A DNA stretch of 64,000 nt, from assembly GCA_958477465.1 (NCBI GenBank), contig CAUEFX010000005.1:66223-130222 (forward strand), read 5' to 3'. Shown here piece after piece: positions 17,423 through 26,778 of the stretch (its first letter is position 1; the number at the start of each line of letters is the position of its first letter). Below the pieces are notes generated by a model. The model was given only the letters and a program-made list of their open reading frames with translations. It was not told the DNA's origin and did not search any database. Source of the stretch: an uncultured Bacteroides sp. (GTDB lineage: Bacteria; Bacteroidota; Bacteroidia; Bacteroidales; Bacteroidaceae). The position numbers and the translations under genes were made by a program.

Positions 17423-19969
17423 ATGAAGAAACATTTCTTTTTTATTTCCGGTTTGTTTATTCTTGGCTCCATAAAGGCGCAAAACAATCTTAAACTCTGG
17501 TACACGAAACCTGCTGAAGTTTGGGAAGAAGCGTTACCGCTTGGTAATGGTTTTTTGGGAGCGATGGATTACGGAAACCCTAAACAAGAAACCTTTCAGT
17601 TGAATGAAAAAACACTCTGGTCTGGTTTCCCTAATGATGGGCTGAATATCAATAGTAAAAACGCAATACCTCTTATTCGGGAGAAAATAGATGCAGAGGA
17701 TTATAAGGGGGCTGCCGATCTGTGGATTAATAATTGTCAGGGACCTTATACTGCACGATATTTACCGATGGCTGATTTGCATATTGATATGCCATCATCC
17801 GCAAATGTTGAGATTGGTAGCCGGGAATTGGATATTTCTAAAGCTATATCTTCTGTTGATTTTACGTTGAATCACATACCCTGTAAGAGGACTTCTTTCA
17901 TATCCTATCCGGACAGGATTATGGTAATACGATATGAATCTGCAAAGAAAGGTACTTTTAACTTCGATGTCTCGATGAAGTCATTATTAAAGTATAAGGT
18001 AGCATGCAAAGCTGATGACTATATGGTGATGGAAGGCATGGCACCGAGTTTTGTTCCATTTGCGGAAAAAGATTCAGCTTTGATTCGTTATGAAGATCAT
18101 TTGGGCAAAGGATTGCAGTTTCAGGTACATGTGAAGGTACTTGCCGATGGCGGTGAGGTTTGTAGGCACAATGAGTCTGTACTTTCAGTGCGGAACGCAC
18201 GCAATGTGACAATTGTGTTATCGGGGCTGACGAGCTATAATGATTTTAATAGATTCCCCATCTATGATAAACATAGAGTATCTGCGGAGAATGAAGAATG
18301 GATTCGAAAGGCAGTTTCCAAGGGGTATGACTTATTGTTGTCATCTCATATAGAAGATTATCAATCACTGTTTTCTCAGCTTGAAATAAGCATAGGAAAG
18401 TCTGCTGCTACTCCCCGAAATACGCTTGAACTATTAAAGAACAGAAAGACGTCGGATACTGAGATTTATGGTTTATTGTATCAATATGGACGTTATCTTA
18501 CTATCGCTTCCTCCAGGCCCGGGGCTCTGCCCTCCAATCTGCAGGGAATGTGGAATAATGTGCTGGTCCCTAAATGGGGATGTAATTATACAACAGATAT
18601 TAATCTTGAAATGAACTATTGGCTGGCGGAACCTACCGGTTTGTCCGAGTGTCATAAACCATTATTGGATTTTATAGAAACACTGTCTATCAGTGGTGAA
18701 AAAACGGCGAAAACAAACTATGGCATTCCGGAAGGATGGATGGTACATGGCAATTCGGATGCTTGGGGGCAAAGTGTCCCTCAAGGCGGATATGACAAGG
18801 ATTATGAGGTAAGAGCAGCCCGGTGGACATGCTGGCAGATGGCAGGAGTATGGTTGGCGCAACATTTATGGGAACATTATGATTTCAATAGGGACACAAT
18901 ATATTTAAAATCTTTCGCTTATCCTTTGATGAAGGGGGCTGCCAGATTTGCATTAAACTGGTTGTATGAAGACAGAGAAACCGGTTATTTGGTAACCAGT
19001 CCTTCTTCTTCACCCGAAAATAGATTCTGGTATGTGGATAAGGATGGAAAGAAACAAGTTGGTGAGATCAGCAAGGCAGCTACAATGGATATGGCCTTGC
19101 TTTGGGATTTATTTACTAATTGTATGGAAGCAGCCCGGGTCTTAGGGATAGATACCGAATTTGCTGAACGGCTGGAACGAAGCAGGTCAGAGCTTTTGCC
19201 TATGCAAATAGGAAAATATGGACAGCTTCAGGAGTGGTCTAAGGATTTTGAGGAGTGCGAGATGCACCATCGTCATCTGTCTCATCTCTTCGGACTGTAT
19301 CCGGGAAAACAGATTGTTCCGCGAAGAGACCCGTTACTGGCTGCTGCCGCCAGAACAACCTTATTGAGGCGTGGAGATAAGGGACCCGGGTGGGATATGG
19401 CATGGAAGGTTTGTCTTTGGAGCCGTCTGGAAAAGGCTGAAAAGGCGATAGAGGTACTTGAACATGGCCTGAATTATGTCGATCCGCATTTGAAGGATAA
19501 ACAGGCTGGAGGGCTTTATCCTAATCTGTTTGCAGCTTATCCTCCTTTTCAGATTGATGCGAACTGTGGAGTTGTGGCCGGTATGACAGAGATGCTGTTG
19601 CAGAGTTATGCAAACGAACTGTTCCTGCTTCCTGCATTACCGGAAAAATGGGATTGCGGTTATGTGAAGGGGCTGAGGGCGAGAGGAAATTTTAAGATTG
19701 ATATGAGTTGGAAGGAACATCAGGTTACAGAACTGATTATAGAGTCTTTATCCGGGGAGGATTGTATAATCCGCACTTTTACGCCATTGGAATCGGAGGA
19801 TGTGCATTTGAAAGCAATGGCAGAGGAAAAGATTAAAAGAAATCCTGAAAATAAGTTTCTGGTGAATACAAATGAACCGATAGATGGATTGCAATATAAA
19901 CAAACTTATGTTTATTCTTTTACAACCGAGAAAAATAGAACTTACAAATTCAAATTAAAAAACAGATGA
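17423..19969 (+). CDS. Glycoside hydrolase family 95 alpha-L-fucosidase
   Basis: This 848-residue exported enzyme starts at the ATG at 17423, giving a signal peptide ending GSIKAQ. GH95 enzymes are inverting and typically remove alpha-1,2-linked L-fucose, or L-galactose in some members. The N-terminal beta-sandwich begins LWYTKPAEVWEEALPLGNG. The (alpha/alpha)6 barrel contains TTDINLEMNYW, where catalytic Asn residues lie, then SPSSSPEN with the likely acid Glu and FQIDANCGVVAGM with the conserved Asp. The last segment differs from the more usual NFGGTAG form. It overlaps the susC start by ATGA, so translation is coupled. It is the only hydrolase in this PUL. Confidence 0.9.
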   Translation: MKKHFFFISGLFILGSIKAQNNLKLWYTKPAEVWEEALPLGNGFLGAMDYGNPKQETFQLNEKTLWSGFPNDGLNINSKNAIPLIREKIDAEDYKGAADLWINNCQGPYTARYLPMADLHIDMPSSANVEIGSRELDISKAISSVDFTLNHIPCKRTSFISYPDRIMVIRYESAKKGTFNFDVSMKSLLKYKVACKADDYMVMEGMAPSFVPFAEKDSALIRYEDHLGKGLQFQVHVKVLADGGEVCRHNESVLSVRNARNVTIVLSGLTSYNDFNRFPIYDKHRVSAENEEWIRKAVSKGYDLLLSSHIEDYQSLFSQLEISIGKSAATPRNTLELLKNRKTSDTEIYGLLYQYGRYLTIASSRPGALPSNLQGMWNNVLVPKWGCNYTTDINLEMNYWLAEPTGLSECHKPLLDFIETLSISGEKTAKTNYGIPEGWMVHGNSDAWGQSVPQGGYDKDYEVRAARWTCWQMAGVWLAQHLWEHYDFNRDTIYLKSFAYPLMKGAARFALNWLYEDRETGYLVTSPSSSPENRFWYVDKDGKKQVGEISKAATMDMALLWDLFTNCMEAARVLGIDTEFAERLERSRSELLPMQIGKYGQLQEWSKDFEECEMHHRHLSHLFGLYPGKQIVPRRDPLLAAAARTTLLRRGDKGPGWDMAWKVCLWSRLEKAEKAIEVLEHGLNYVDPHLKDKQAGGLYPNLFAAYPPFQIDANCGVVAGMTEMLLQSYANELFLLPALPEKWDCGYVKGLRARGNFKIDMSWKEHQVTELIIESLSGEDCIIRTFTPLESEDVHLKAMAEEKIKRNPENKFLVNTNEPIDGLQYKQTYVYSFTTEKNRTYKFKLKNR

Positions 19970-22900
19970 GTATTATGAAAGACAGGGTGATTAATCTTAA
20001 ACACGTAGTTTTTTTATGCTTCTGTATATGTACTCAATGGATGAGTGCCCAGAAGCAGGTGAGTGGAGTTGTTTTTGACGATCAGGGCGAGAAACTGATT
20101 GGAGTAACGGTACAAATAAAAAACTCCAAGCAAGGTGGTACCATAACAGACATGAATGGTAACTTCAAAATTGAGTCTGCTTCCACAAAGGATGTACTGG
20201 TTTTTACTTATGTCGGGTATAAGACTTTGGAACGTCAGGTATCCTGGAATACCCCAATGAAAATAAAATTGGAGAGTGATAACGTTTTCTTGGATGAGAT
20301 TGTGGTGGTAGGCTATCAGGATATGAAGCGGAAAGATTTGACAGGATCGGTTGGAAAAGTTGAGATTGAAGACCTGCAAAAGGTGTCGGTTCCGAATTTT
20401 GACCAGGCGTTGGCCGGGCGTGTTGCCGGTGTACAGGTCAGTTCTTCCGAGGGTATGCCCGGAGCAAGTATGAATATTGTGATACGCGGCAATAACTCAT
20501 TGACACAAGAAAACTCTCCTTTGTACGTCATTGATGGTTTCCCGTGTGAAGATCCGGAAATTGCTTCAACTTTAAGTCCAAACGATATCCAGTCTTTGGA
20601 TATATTGAAGGATGCCTCTGCAACGGCTATTTATGGAGCTCGTGGTGCGAATGGTGTCATTATGATAACAACCAAGAAAGGGGTAGCCGGAAAGATGAAA
20701 ATCAATTATAATATGTCGGCCGGAGTGCAGAATCTTTCCAAGAAGTTAGAGATGATGAATGCGTATGAATTTGTGAAACTGCAATCGGAGATATATACCC
20801 AGGCTGAGATGGAGAGCGATAATGGGTATTTCCAGACTTACGAGGGGAAAAAATACACATTGGAGGATTACAGAAATGTCCCGCAGTATGATTGGCAGGA
20901 CATGATTTTTCAGTCTGCCTGGCAACAAAGCCATAATGTATCATTGAGCGGCGGTACTGAAGATACAAGATATAACGGTTCTGTTTCTTTTTATGATCAG
21001 GATGGAATTGTCATCAAGTCTAATTATCAGAAAATGAACGGACGGTTGAATCTGGTCATAAAAAAGAATAAGTTGACTGCCAATATCACGGGCAATTATT
21101 CTCATACGGTATCTACAGGTGCCAGTCCGTCGCAGAATAATTATAGCGGAATGAATAACCTATTTTATAGTGTATGGGGATATCGTCCGGTGACTACTCC
21201 GAACAAACCTCTGGAAAGCCTGAGGAATAATATTATGGATGATGGCGTTAACCAGCTTATTGATTATCGTTTTAATCCTATTCTTTCATTGGAGAATGAA
21301 TATAGCAAACGTTTTTATACGGGATTCAATGTGAATGCTTATGTGGAATACGAAATAATAAAAGGATTGAGAGTGAAAGTCTCAGGAATTTATAGTTCGG
21401 ATGACCGAAGAAATGAAAGTTTTAATAACTCCAAGACAAAAAACGGATATCCGGGTTCTACAAGTGGCGTAAATGCTTATTTGGGAGTGAATAAGAGAGA
21501 TACTTGGTTGAATGAAAACACGGTGTCTTATAATACCACATTTCAAAAGAAGCATCATTTAAGTACATTGGCCGGCATTACTATGCAGTCGTCCACATAC
21601 AAGGCAAATACTCAGAATATGAAACAAATTCCGTTTGAAAGTCTGGGTATGGCGGGTATGGCTTTGGGAGAACCGTCTTCTACCTCTTCATTGATTCAGG
21701 AAAATTCGCTGTTGTCTTATTTGGCACGTGCCAATTATAATTATGCATCAAAGTACTATCTGACTGTATCATTCCGTGCCGATGGTTCTTCAAAATTTGA
21801 TAAAGACAACCGTTGGGGATATTTCCCTTCAATGTCTGCAGCATGGAATATTTCAAATGAAAAGTTCTTTAAACCGGCTAAAAAGATTATCAATAACTTG
21901 AAATTGAGAGCCGGCTGGGGTCAGACCGGAAACAACCGTATCGGTGATTATGATAGATTTGCATTATTGGATATGATGAGAGGAAACTCCGGAAACTATA
22001 CATTGTCAAATGGTCTGATACATGCTGTATATCCGGATAACAACACACCGACTAATGCCGGAGTTGTTCCTATCAGGCTTGCCAATAAAGATTTGAAATG
22101 GGAGACAACAAGCCAGACTAATATTGGATTGGATATTTCACTGTTTAACAGCCGGGTTAATTTAACACTTGATTGGTATAAGAAAATAACTTCCGATTTG
22201 CTTTACTATACGGAGATTCCGTTGACTTCAGGCTTTGGTGGAGCAACTAAGAATATTGGTAAGGTGGATAATACAGGTCTTGAATTTACATTGAATACTG
22301 TAAACATCAAAACGAAGAATTTCCAATGGACATCCAATTTTAATATTGCATTTAATAGAAACAAGGTGAAAGAGCTGGCAGAGGGGGTAACAGCAAAGAC
22401 TTCCATAGCTTCCTTTGATAACAATTACAACACGATGCCCAGTTATGTCGCCAAAGTAGGATATCCTATAGGTATGATGTATGGCTATCTCTATGAAGGT
22501 ACGTACAAATTGGATGACTTCAATACTGTAGGAAGCGATTATGTCCTGAAAACAGGTGTCCCTTATTTTTCGGTTGGTGGAAAAGAAGGTGTTAAGCCGG
22601 GGTATCCTAAATATAAAGATATTAACGGTGATGGTGTGATAGATGATAATGACCGGACTGTCATCGGACGGGGAGAAGCGCTTCATACGGGTGGTTTTAC
22701 CAACAACTTTACTTATAAAGGTTTTGATTTAAGCATTTTCCTACAATGGAGCTATGGCAATGATATATTAAATGCAAACCGCCTTATTTTCGAATCTACC
22801 TTTAATAAACGGAAAAACCTGAATCAGTTTGCTTCATATGCCGATCGTTGGTCTATGGAGAATCAGGACAGTAATATTCCTTGTGTCAATTCCTCACCAA

Positions 22901-23178
22901 GCAATCGTGTATTCTCTTCGAGAGTGATCGAGGACGGTTCTTTCTTACGGATAAAGGATGTTGTATTGGGTTATTCTTTCCCAAAAAGTCTGTTGAAGAA
23001 AATGTCAATAGACAAACTTCGGGTTTTTGTTTCTGCTCAGAATCTGGTGACATTCACCTCTTATTCAGGATACGATCCGGAAGTCTCAGTCAGAAACTCG
23101 GCATTGACTCCCGGGTTAGACTACTCTGCTTATCCGCGGACAGTGAATTTCAATTTTGGTATAAATGTTGGATTTTAA
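19966..23178 (+). CDS. SusC-like TonB-dependent outer-membrane transporter
   Basis: This 1070-residue transporter imports oligosaccharide across the outer membrane with its SusD partner, powered by TonB. A signal peptide ends at QWMSAQ. A carboxypeptidase-regulatory-like domain follows (VSGVVFDDQGEKLIGVTV, residues about 30-110), then the TonB box and plug (DEIVVVGYQDMKRKDLTGSV, and the SusC signature LKDASATAIYGARGANGVI). A 22-strand barrel ends in FNFGINVGF. An alternative start at the ATG at 19975 is equally possible. Confidence 0.95.
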   Translation: MSIMKDRVINLKHVVFLCFCICTQWMSAQKQVSGVVFDDQGEKLIGVTVQIKNSKQGGTITDMNGNFKIESASTKDVLVFTYVGYKTLERQVSWNTPMKIKLESDNVFLDEIVVVGYQDMKRKDLTGSVGKVEIEDLQKVSVPNFDQALAGRVAGVQVSSSEGMPGASMNIVIRGNNSLTQENSPLYVIDGFPCEDPEIASTLSPNDIQSLDILKDASATAIYGARGANGVIMITTKKGVAGKMKINYNMSAGVQNLSKKLEMMNAYEFVKLQSEIYTQAEMESDNGYFQTYEGKKYTLEDYRNVPQYDWQDMIFQSAWQQSHNVSLSGGTEDTRYNGSVSFYDQDGIVIKSNYQKMNGRLNLVIKKNKLTANITGNYSHTVSTGASPSQNNYSGMNNLFYSVWGYRPVTTPNKPLESLRNNIMDDGVNQLIDYRFNPILSLENEYSKRFYTGFNVNAYVEYEIIKGLRVKVSGIYSSDDRRNESFNNSKTKNGYPGSTSGVNAYLGVNKRDTWLNENTVSYNTTFQKKHHLSTLAGITMQSSTYKANTQNMKQIPFESLGMAGMALGEPSSTSSLIQENSLLSYLARANYNYASKYYLTVSFRADGSSKFDKDNRWGYFPSMSAAWNISNEKFFKPAKKIINNLKLRAGWGQTGNNRIGDYDRFALLDMMRGNSGNYTLSNGLIHAVYPDNNTPTNAGVVPIRLANKDLKWETTSQTNIGLDISLFNSRVNLTLDWYKKITSDLLYYTEIPLTSGFGGATKNIGKVDNTGLEFTLNTVNIKTKNFQWTSNFNIAFNRNKVKELAEGVTAKTSIASFDNNYNTMPSYVAKVGYPIGMMYGYLYEGTYKLDDFNTVGSDYVLKTGVPYFSVGGKEGVKPGYPKYKDINGDGVIDDNDRTVIGRGEALHTGGFTNNFTYKGFDLSIFLQWSYGNDILNANRLIFESTFNKRKNLNQFASYADRWSMENQDSNIPCVNSSPSNRVFSSRVIEDGSFLRIKDVVLGYSFPKSLLKKMSIDKLRVFVSAQNLVTFTSYSGYDPEVSVRNSALTPGLDYSAYPRTVNFNFGINVGF

Positions 23179-23190
23179 AAATAGAAAGAT

Positions 23191-24897
23191 ATGAAAATAT
23201 TTAAATATATAGCTTTATCTGCTTCTCTCTTCGCTTTAAATTCGTGTGACTTTTTAGATAAAGATCCTTATAAGCTGACTCCTGAAACTTATTTCAACGA
23301 CGAAGCAGAGTTGAACAAGGTGTTGACCGGAGTGTATAGTCCTCTGATGCAGGAACAATTTTATGGTGAGAATTATCCCTCCTATCTGGTAGGCGGAGAC
23401 GACCTTTCATTTTATCAGCGAAGCTCTCCCAGGGTCGGAATCTGCTGCGCAACAGCCAGTAGCAGTACTCCTGAAATAATGACATTCTGGAGATTGTTAT
23501 ATGAAGGAATTAACCGTGCCAATGTTTTATTGGAAAATGTAGATAAAGTTCCTACTCTATCTGCAGAAAAGCGTGCCCGTATGAAAGCGGAAGGCTATTT
23601 TCTTAGAGCATTCTACTATTTTCATTTAGTTCAATGTTGGGGAGATGTACCTTTGGTATTGGAGTCTACCAAAACAGTTGAACACTTGTCGATTCCGAGA
23701 ACGGATAAACAGGTCGTTTATGATTTGATTATAAAGGATATTGAAGACAATATAGAGTATCTGCCTACCGCACTCGAAACTGCCACTCCGGAACGAATTT
23801 CTCAAACTGCCGCACAAGGAATTCTGGCGCGTATTTATTTGTTTCGTGCAGGCGAACATTATAGAGACGACAAGCCTGCCGGGCCGGAGGTTGAGACTTA
23901 CTTTGAAAAAGCTGCTTATTGGGCTAATGAGGTGAAGAAAAGTGGTCTTCATGATTTGGTAAGACCCTATAGCCGTGTATTTCAGGATCTTGCCGAAGAT
24001 AGATATAATAGTACAGGAGTGCGCGAAAGCATGTGGGAGATTGCCGAGGCGGGAAACCGTATAAACGATGTAGAATATTCGGCAGGAAAGATTGGCAGTG
24101 TATACGGCTTCGGCTGTGGAACGGATTTCTCGGCAAATGCCGATTATAAAGCTAAAAAGGGAATGGAGAATCCGGGTTATGCTAATAAATCATTCTTTGC
24201 TTCTTTGAAATTGTATGAAATGTACTATGAAGAGGATCCGGACAATATAGACCGGGAACGGGGAGATTGGAATATTGCATCGTATGAATATAAAGTGAAT
24301 GCAGGAAAAGTGGTGGGTAGAGAATATTATTATCCTCTCAAGCCTGCTGATCTGGATTTTGTTGACGGTTTCCCGTGTACCCAATTGGAACAGAATAAAT
24401 CGACCAATAAAGTCCGTTGTTTGGCCAAGTACAGACGTGAGCATGAACAGGTGCTTCCTAAAAGCAAATATTATACACCGATTAATTTTCCGGTATTGAG
24501 GTATAGTGATGTACTGTTGATGCTTGCTGAGGCAGAGAACGAGGTACATCACGGCCCCACACCTTTGGCTATAGAGTGCATTAACACTGTACGTGAAAGA
24601 GCCGGATTGAATCCTGTGGAAGAAAATCTTGGTCAGGATGAATTTAGAGAAAAAATAAAGAAGGAACGGGCTATGGAGTTGTGTTTTGAAGCGCTGAGAA
24701 GATGGGACTTGATTCGCTGGGGAGATTTTTATAGTACGATGAGGAGTATGGAAAGCTATGTGGCCAAAGACGGATGGTCGCAGACTTACAAATATGCATC
24801 GGCATATTATAAAGTGACTCCTGCGTATGTATATTTCCCGATTCCCGACTGGGAAATGTCAGTCAACGATCAGATGAAGCAGAACCCGAATTGGTAA
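23191..24897 (+). CDS. SusD/RagB-like glycan-binding lipoprotein
   Basis: This 568-residue surface lipoprotein has a lipobox cysteine in LNSCDFLDKDP at about residue 19. The acidic residues after it form a surface-export signal. The fold is built of tetratricopeptide-like helices, with the usual SusD segments YFLRAFYYFHLVQCWGDVPL near 130 and ERAMELCFEALRRWDLIRWG near 490. It caps the SusC barrel and captures the glycan. It starts 12 bases after susC and precedes the DUF5017 gene by 21 bases. Confidence 0.95.
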   Translation: MKIFKYIALSASLFALNSCDFLDKDPYKLTPETYFNDEAELNKVLTGVYSPLMQEQFYGENYPSYLVGGDDLSFYQRSSPRVGICCATASSSTPEIMTFWRLLYEGINRANVLLENVDKVPTLSAEKRARMKAEGYFLRAFYYFHLVQCWGDVPLVLESTKTVEHLSIPRTDKQVVYDLIIKDIEDNIEYLPTALETATPERISQTAAQGILARIYLFRAGEHYRDDKPAGPEVETYFEKAAYWANEVKKSGLHDLVRPYSRVFQDLAEDRYNSTGVRESMWEIAEAGNRINDVEYSAGKIGSVYGFGCGTDFSANADYKAKKGMENPGYANKSFFASLKLYEMYYEEDPDNIDRERGDWNIASYEYKVNAGKVVGREYYYPLKPADLDFVDGFPCTQLEQNKSTNKVRCLAKYRREHEQVLPKSKYYTPINFPVLRYSDVLLMLAEAENEVHHGPTPLAIECINTVRERAGLNPVEENLGQDEFREKIKKERAMELCFEALRRWDLIRWGDFYSTMRSMESYVAKDGWSQTYKYASAYYKVTPAYVYFPIPDWEMSVNDQMKQNPNW

Positions 24898-24918
24898 TAA
24901 CTATTAAACTGATAATTT

Positions 24919-25944
24919 ATGAAAGCAAAATTGTATATATTAAGTGTTTTGTTCCTCTCCTTGATCTCTTGTGATAAGGACATTGAAAAAGAGTTGGATG
25001 TAAATGTGCAGGCTTTTGCAGAAGGGGCTGAGATGGTTGATGGAACATTGATTGTGAAGAAATCTACGCCTGTAACATTTCAAATAGATGGAGATGCCGA
25101 TTTTATAACATTCTTCAATGGGGAAGGAGGGCATATGTATGATAGAAAAGACATGACACAGCTACCGGCGGGAGCTATTTCTTCAAAGCTATCCTGTACT
25201 TTCAAAACTCAATATGGAAGTACGGCCGAAAATACTTTTCATGTATATCTTTCAACGTCTTTTGCCGGTTTAAGTAAATCGGACAAAGAGCAGGATATTG
25301 CTACAATCAATTCTACTGAATGGAAGGATATTACAGAACAGTGTAAGCTTCCGAAATCAGCTAATGATACTCAATATGGTGCAAAAGGGGTTTCTTCTGT
25401 TGAGATTCCGTTGGATGAATATCTGGAGGCTCCTTCTTTGACAATCGCTTTCCTGTATCATATTAAAGATAATAAGATACGTCCGCGATGGGAAGTGAGA
25501 AAAATGAAAGTCGTAACTACCGACCTTGAATCCGGAAACGTCTCTGAATTGCCTGCAGGCAGTATTGGCTTTTCCGCATTTCATGAATGGGCCGATGGAA
25601 ACAATGTTTATACCACCGTTACAAATAATACGGCCGGCCGATGGAATCTGGTGAATATATTGAATGCGGGAAATGATTTTATGATGGGGATTCATCCGGG
25701 CAATGCGAATAAAACTCCCAATGACCCCTTGCATAAAAGCTGGCTGATATCTAATCCTATTGATTTGCGAAGCTATAACCCGGATAGGGGGGAAGTTATA
25801 AAAACCATAACATCTGCATTGAATAGCTACACACATACCTACACGAAAGCGGGAAATTACAAAGCTTCCTTTATCTTTGTGAATGAAAACTTTCAGTATC
25901 GGAAAGAATATGTGAAACATATTAATGTAAAAGTCATAGAGTAA
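24919..25944 (+). CDS. DUF5017 surface lipoprotein, probable SGBP
   Basis: This 341-residue lipoprotein has a lipobox at FLSLISCDKDIEKE, with Asp and Glu right after Cys consistent with surface export. The N-terminal half is immunoglobulin-like and the C-terminal part ends in a PKD-like strand (YTHTYTKAGNYKASFIFVN). DUF5017 proteins often occupy the position after SusD, where surface glycan-binding proteins sit. Role by position: extra binding of the fucosylated glycan. It is the last gene of the PUL operon and is followed by a terminator. Confidence 0.8.
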   Translation: MKAKLYILSVLFLSLISCDKDIEKELDVNVQAFAEGAEMVDGTLIVKKSTPVTFQIDGDADFITFFNGEGGHMYDRKDMTQLPAGAISSKLSCTFKTQYGSTAENTFHVYLSTSFAGLSKSDKEQDIATINSTEWKDITEQCKLPKSANDTQYGAKGVSSVEIPLDEYLEAPSLTIAFLYHIKDNKIRPRWEVRKMKVVTTDLESGNVSELPAGSIGFSAFHEWADGNNVYTTVTNNTAGRWNLVNILNAGNDFMMGIHPGNANKTPNDPLHKSWLISNPIDLRSYNPDRGEVIKTITSALNSYTHTYTKAGNYKASFIFVNENFQYRKEYVKHINVKVIE

Positions 25945-26014
25945 AGCTATGAATAGAGAGATTAAGTTACAGATGAGTGTTATGAATAAAAGCAATTTAT
26001 AGTTTTATAAACAG

Positions 26015-26052
26015 AACCACCCTTGCTACAGATTTTTGCGGCAAGGGTGGTT
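26015..26052. terminator. Bidirectional terminator between PUL and DUF4493 operon
   Basis: AACCACCCTTGC (26015-26026) and GCAAGGGTGGTT (26041-26052) form a perfect 12-bp stem between convergent operons. Confidence 0.85.
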
Positions 26053-26079
26053 TCTATTATTAAAAGTACAAAGTTACAT

Positions 26080-26778
26080 CTAACGCAATACGAACGACTG
26101 ACTGGCAAATGAATAAGTTATCTCATAAACTACTCCGGCTGTGATGCCCGTATAGTTGCCTTCCTTATTTAAAGACTCGTCATCCGCATTGGTTGCAGAG
26201 AGCGAATAAGAAAGTTCAACAGCTTCTTGCCCTTCATCGGGTAGCGCATAATAAGCGGTCTCTCCATTGCGTAAGTTTACGTTACGTTCGCCAATCCTGG
26301 CGGAAAAGCTATAATCATTAAACCATTCGCTGAAACCTTCGGGCAGTACCAAGCGTACACCGATATTTACCATCGGACAGATTACGGTGAGGTAATTCAC
26401 CTTTTCCGCTGCAATCGTGAATCGTTGTTCCTTATAGAACACGGGTTCACCTTGGGCACTGTCATCCCACACCTGGTCGTAATTGGAAGTATATGCCTTT
26501 AGCACGTATTCTCCCGCTTCCAGTTCTATCTTCGCAGATGCTTCTGGCGCTCCCGCTTCATAACTCACAACGGGGGTGCCATCCGCCTTCTCTATTTCAA
26601 TGGCTAACTCTGTATTGACAGCACGCGTTTTTACGGGTACTACATCTACGTTGCTTACTTCCAACGAAGAAAGGGACAAATAACCCGTTCCGGACGGCTG
26701 TGATTCTTCTTCCCGTTGGCAGGCAGTAAACAGGAAAAATATCAATAAGTATAATAAAGAAGTATGTTTCATATCCAT
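26080..26778 (-). CDS. DUF4493 domain surface lipoprotein (last gene of operon)
   Basis: This 232-residue lipoprotein has its lipid Cys at 20 (FLFTACQREEE). The acidic EEE stretch right after it is a surface-export signal. The beta-strand YLSLSSLEV is followed by an isolated Arg in VPVKTRAV, 32 residues after Cys. The rest is a single beta-rich DUF4493-like domain (AGEYVLKAYTSN). It overlaps the upstream gene as TAATG, so translation is coupled. An alternative start lies two codons downstream. Function is unknown. Confidence 0.75.
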   Translation of the reverse strand: MDMKHTSLLYLLIFFLFTACQREEESQPSGTGYLSLSSLEVSNVDVVPVKTRAVNTELAIEIEKADGTPVVSYEAGAPEASAKIELEAGEYVLKAYTSNYDQVWDDSAQGEPVFYKEQRFTIAAEKVNYLTVICPMVNIGVRLVLPEGFSEWFNDYSFSARIGERNVNLRNGETAYYALPDEGQEAVELSYSLSATNADDESLNKEGNYTGITAGVVYEITYSFASQSFVLR

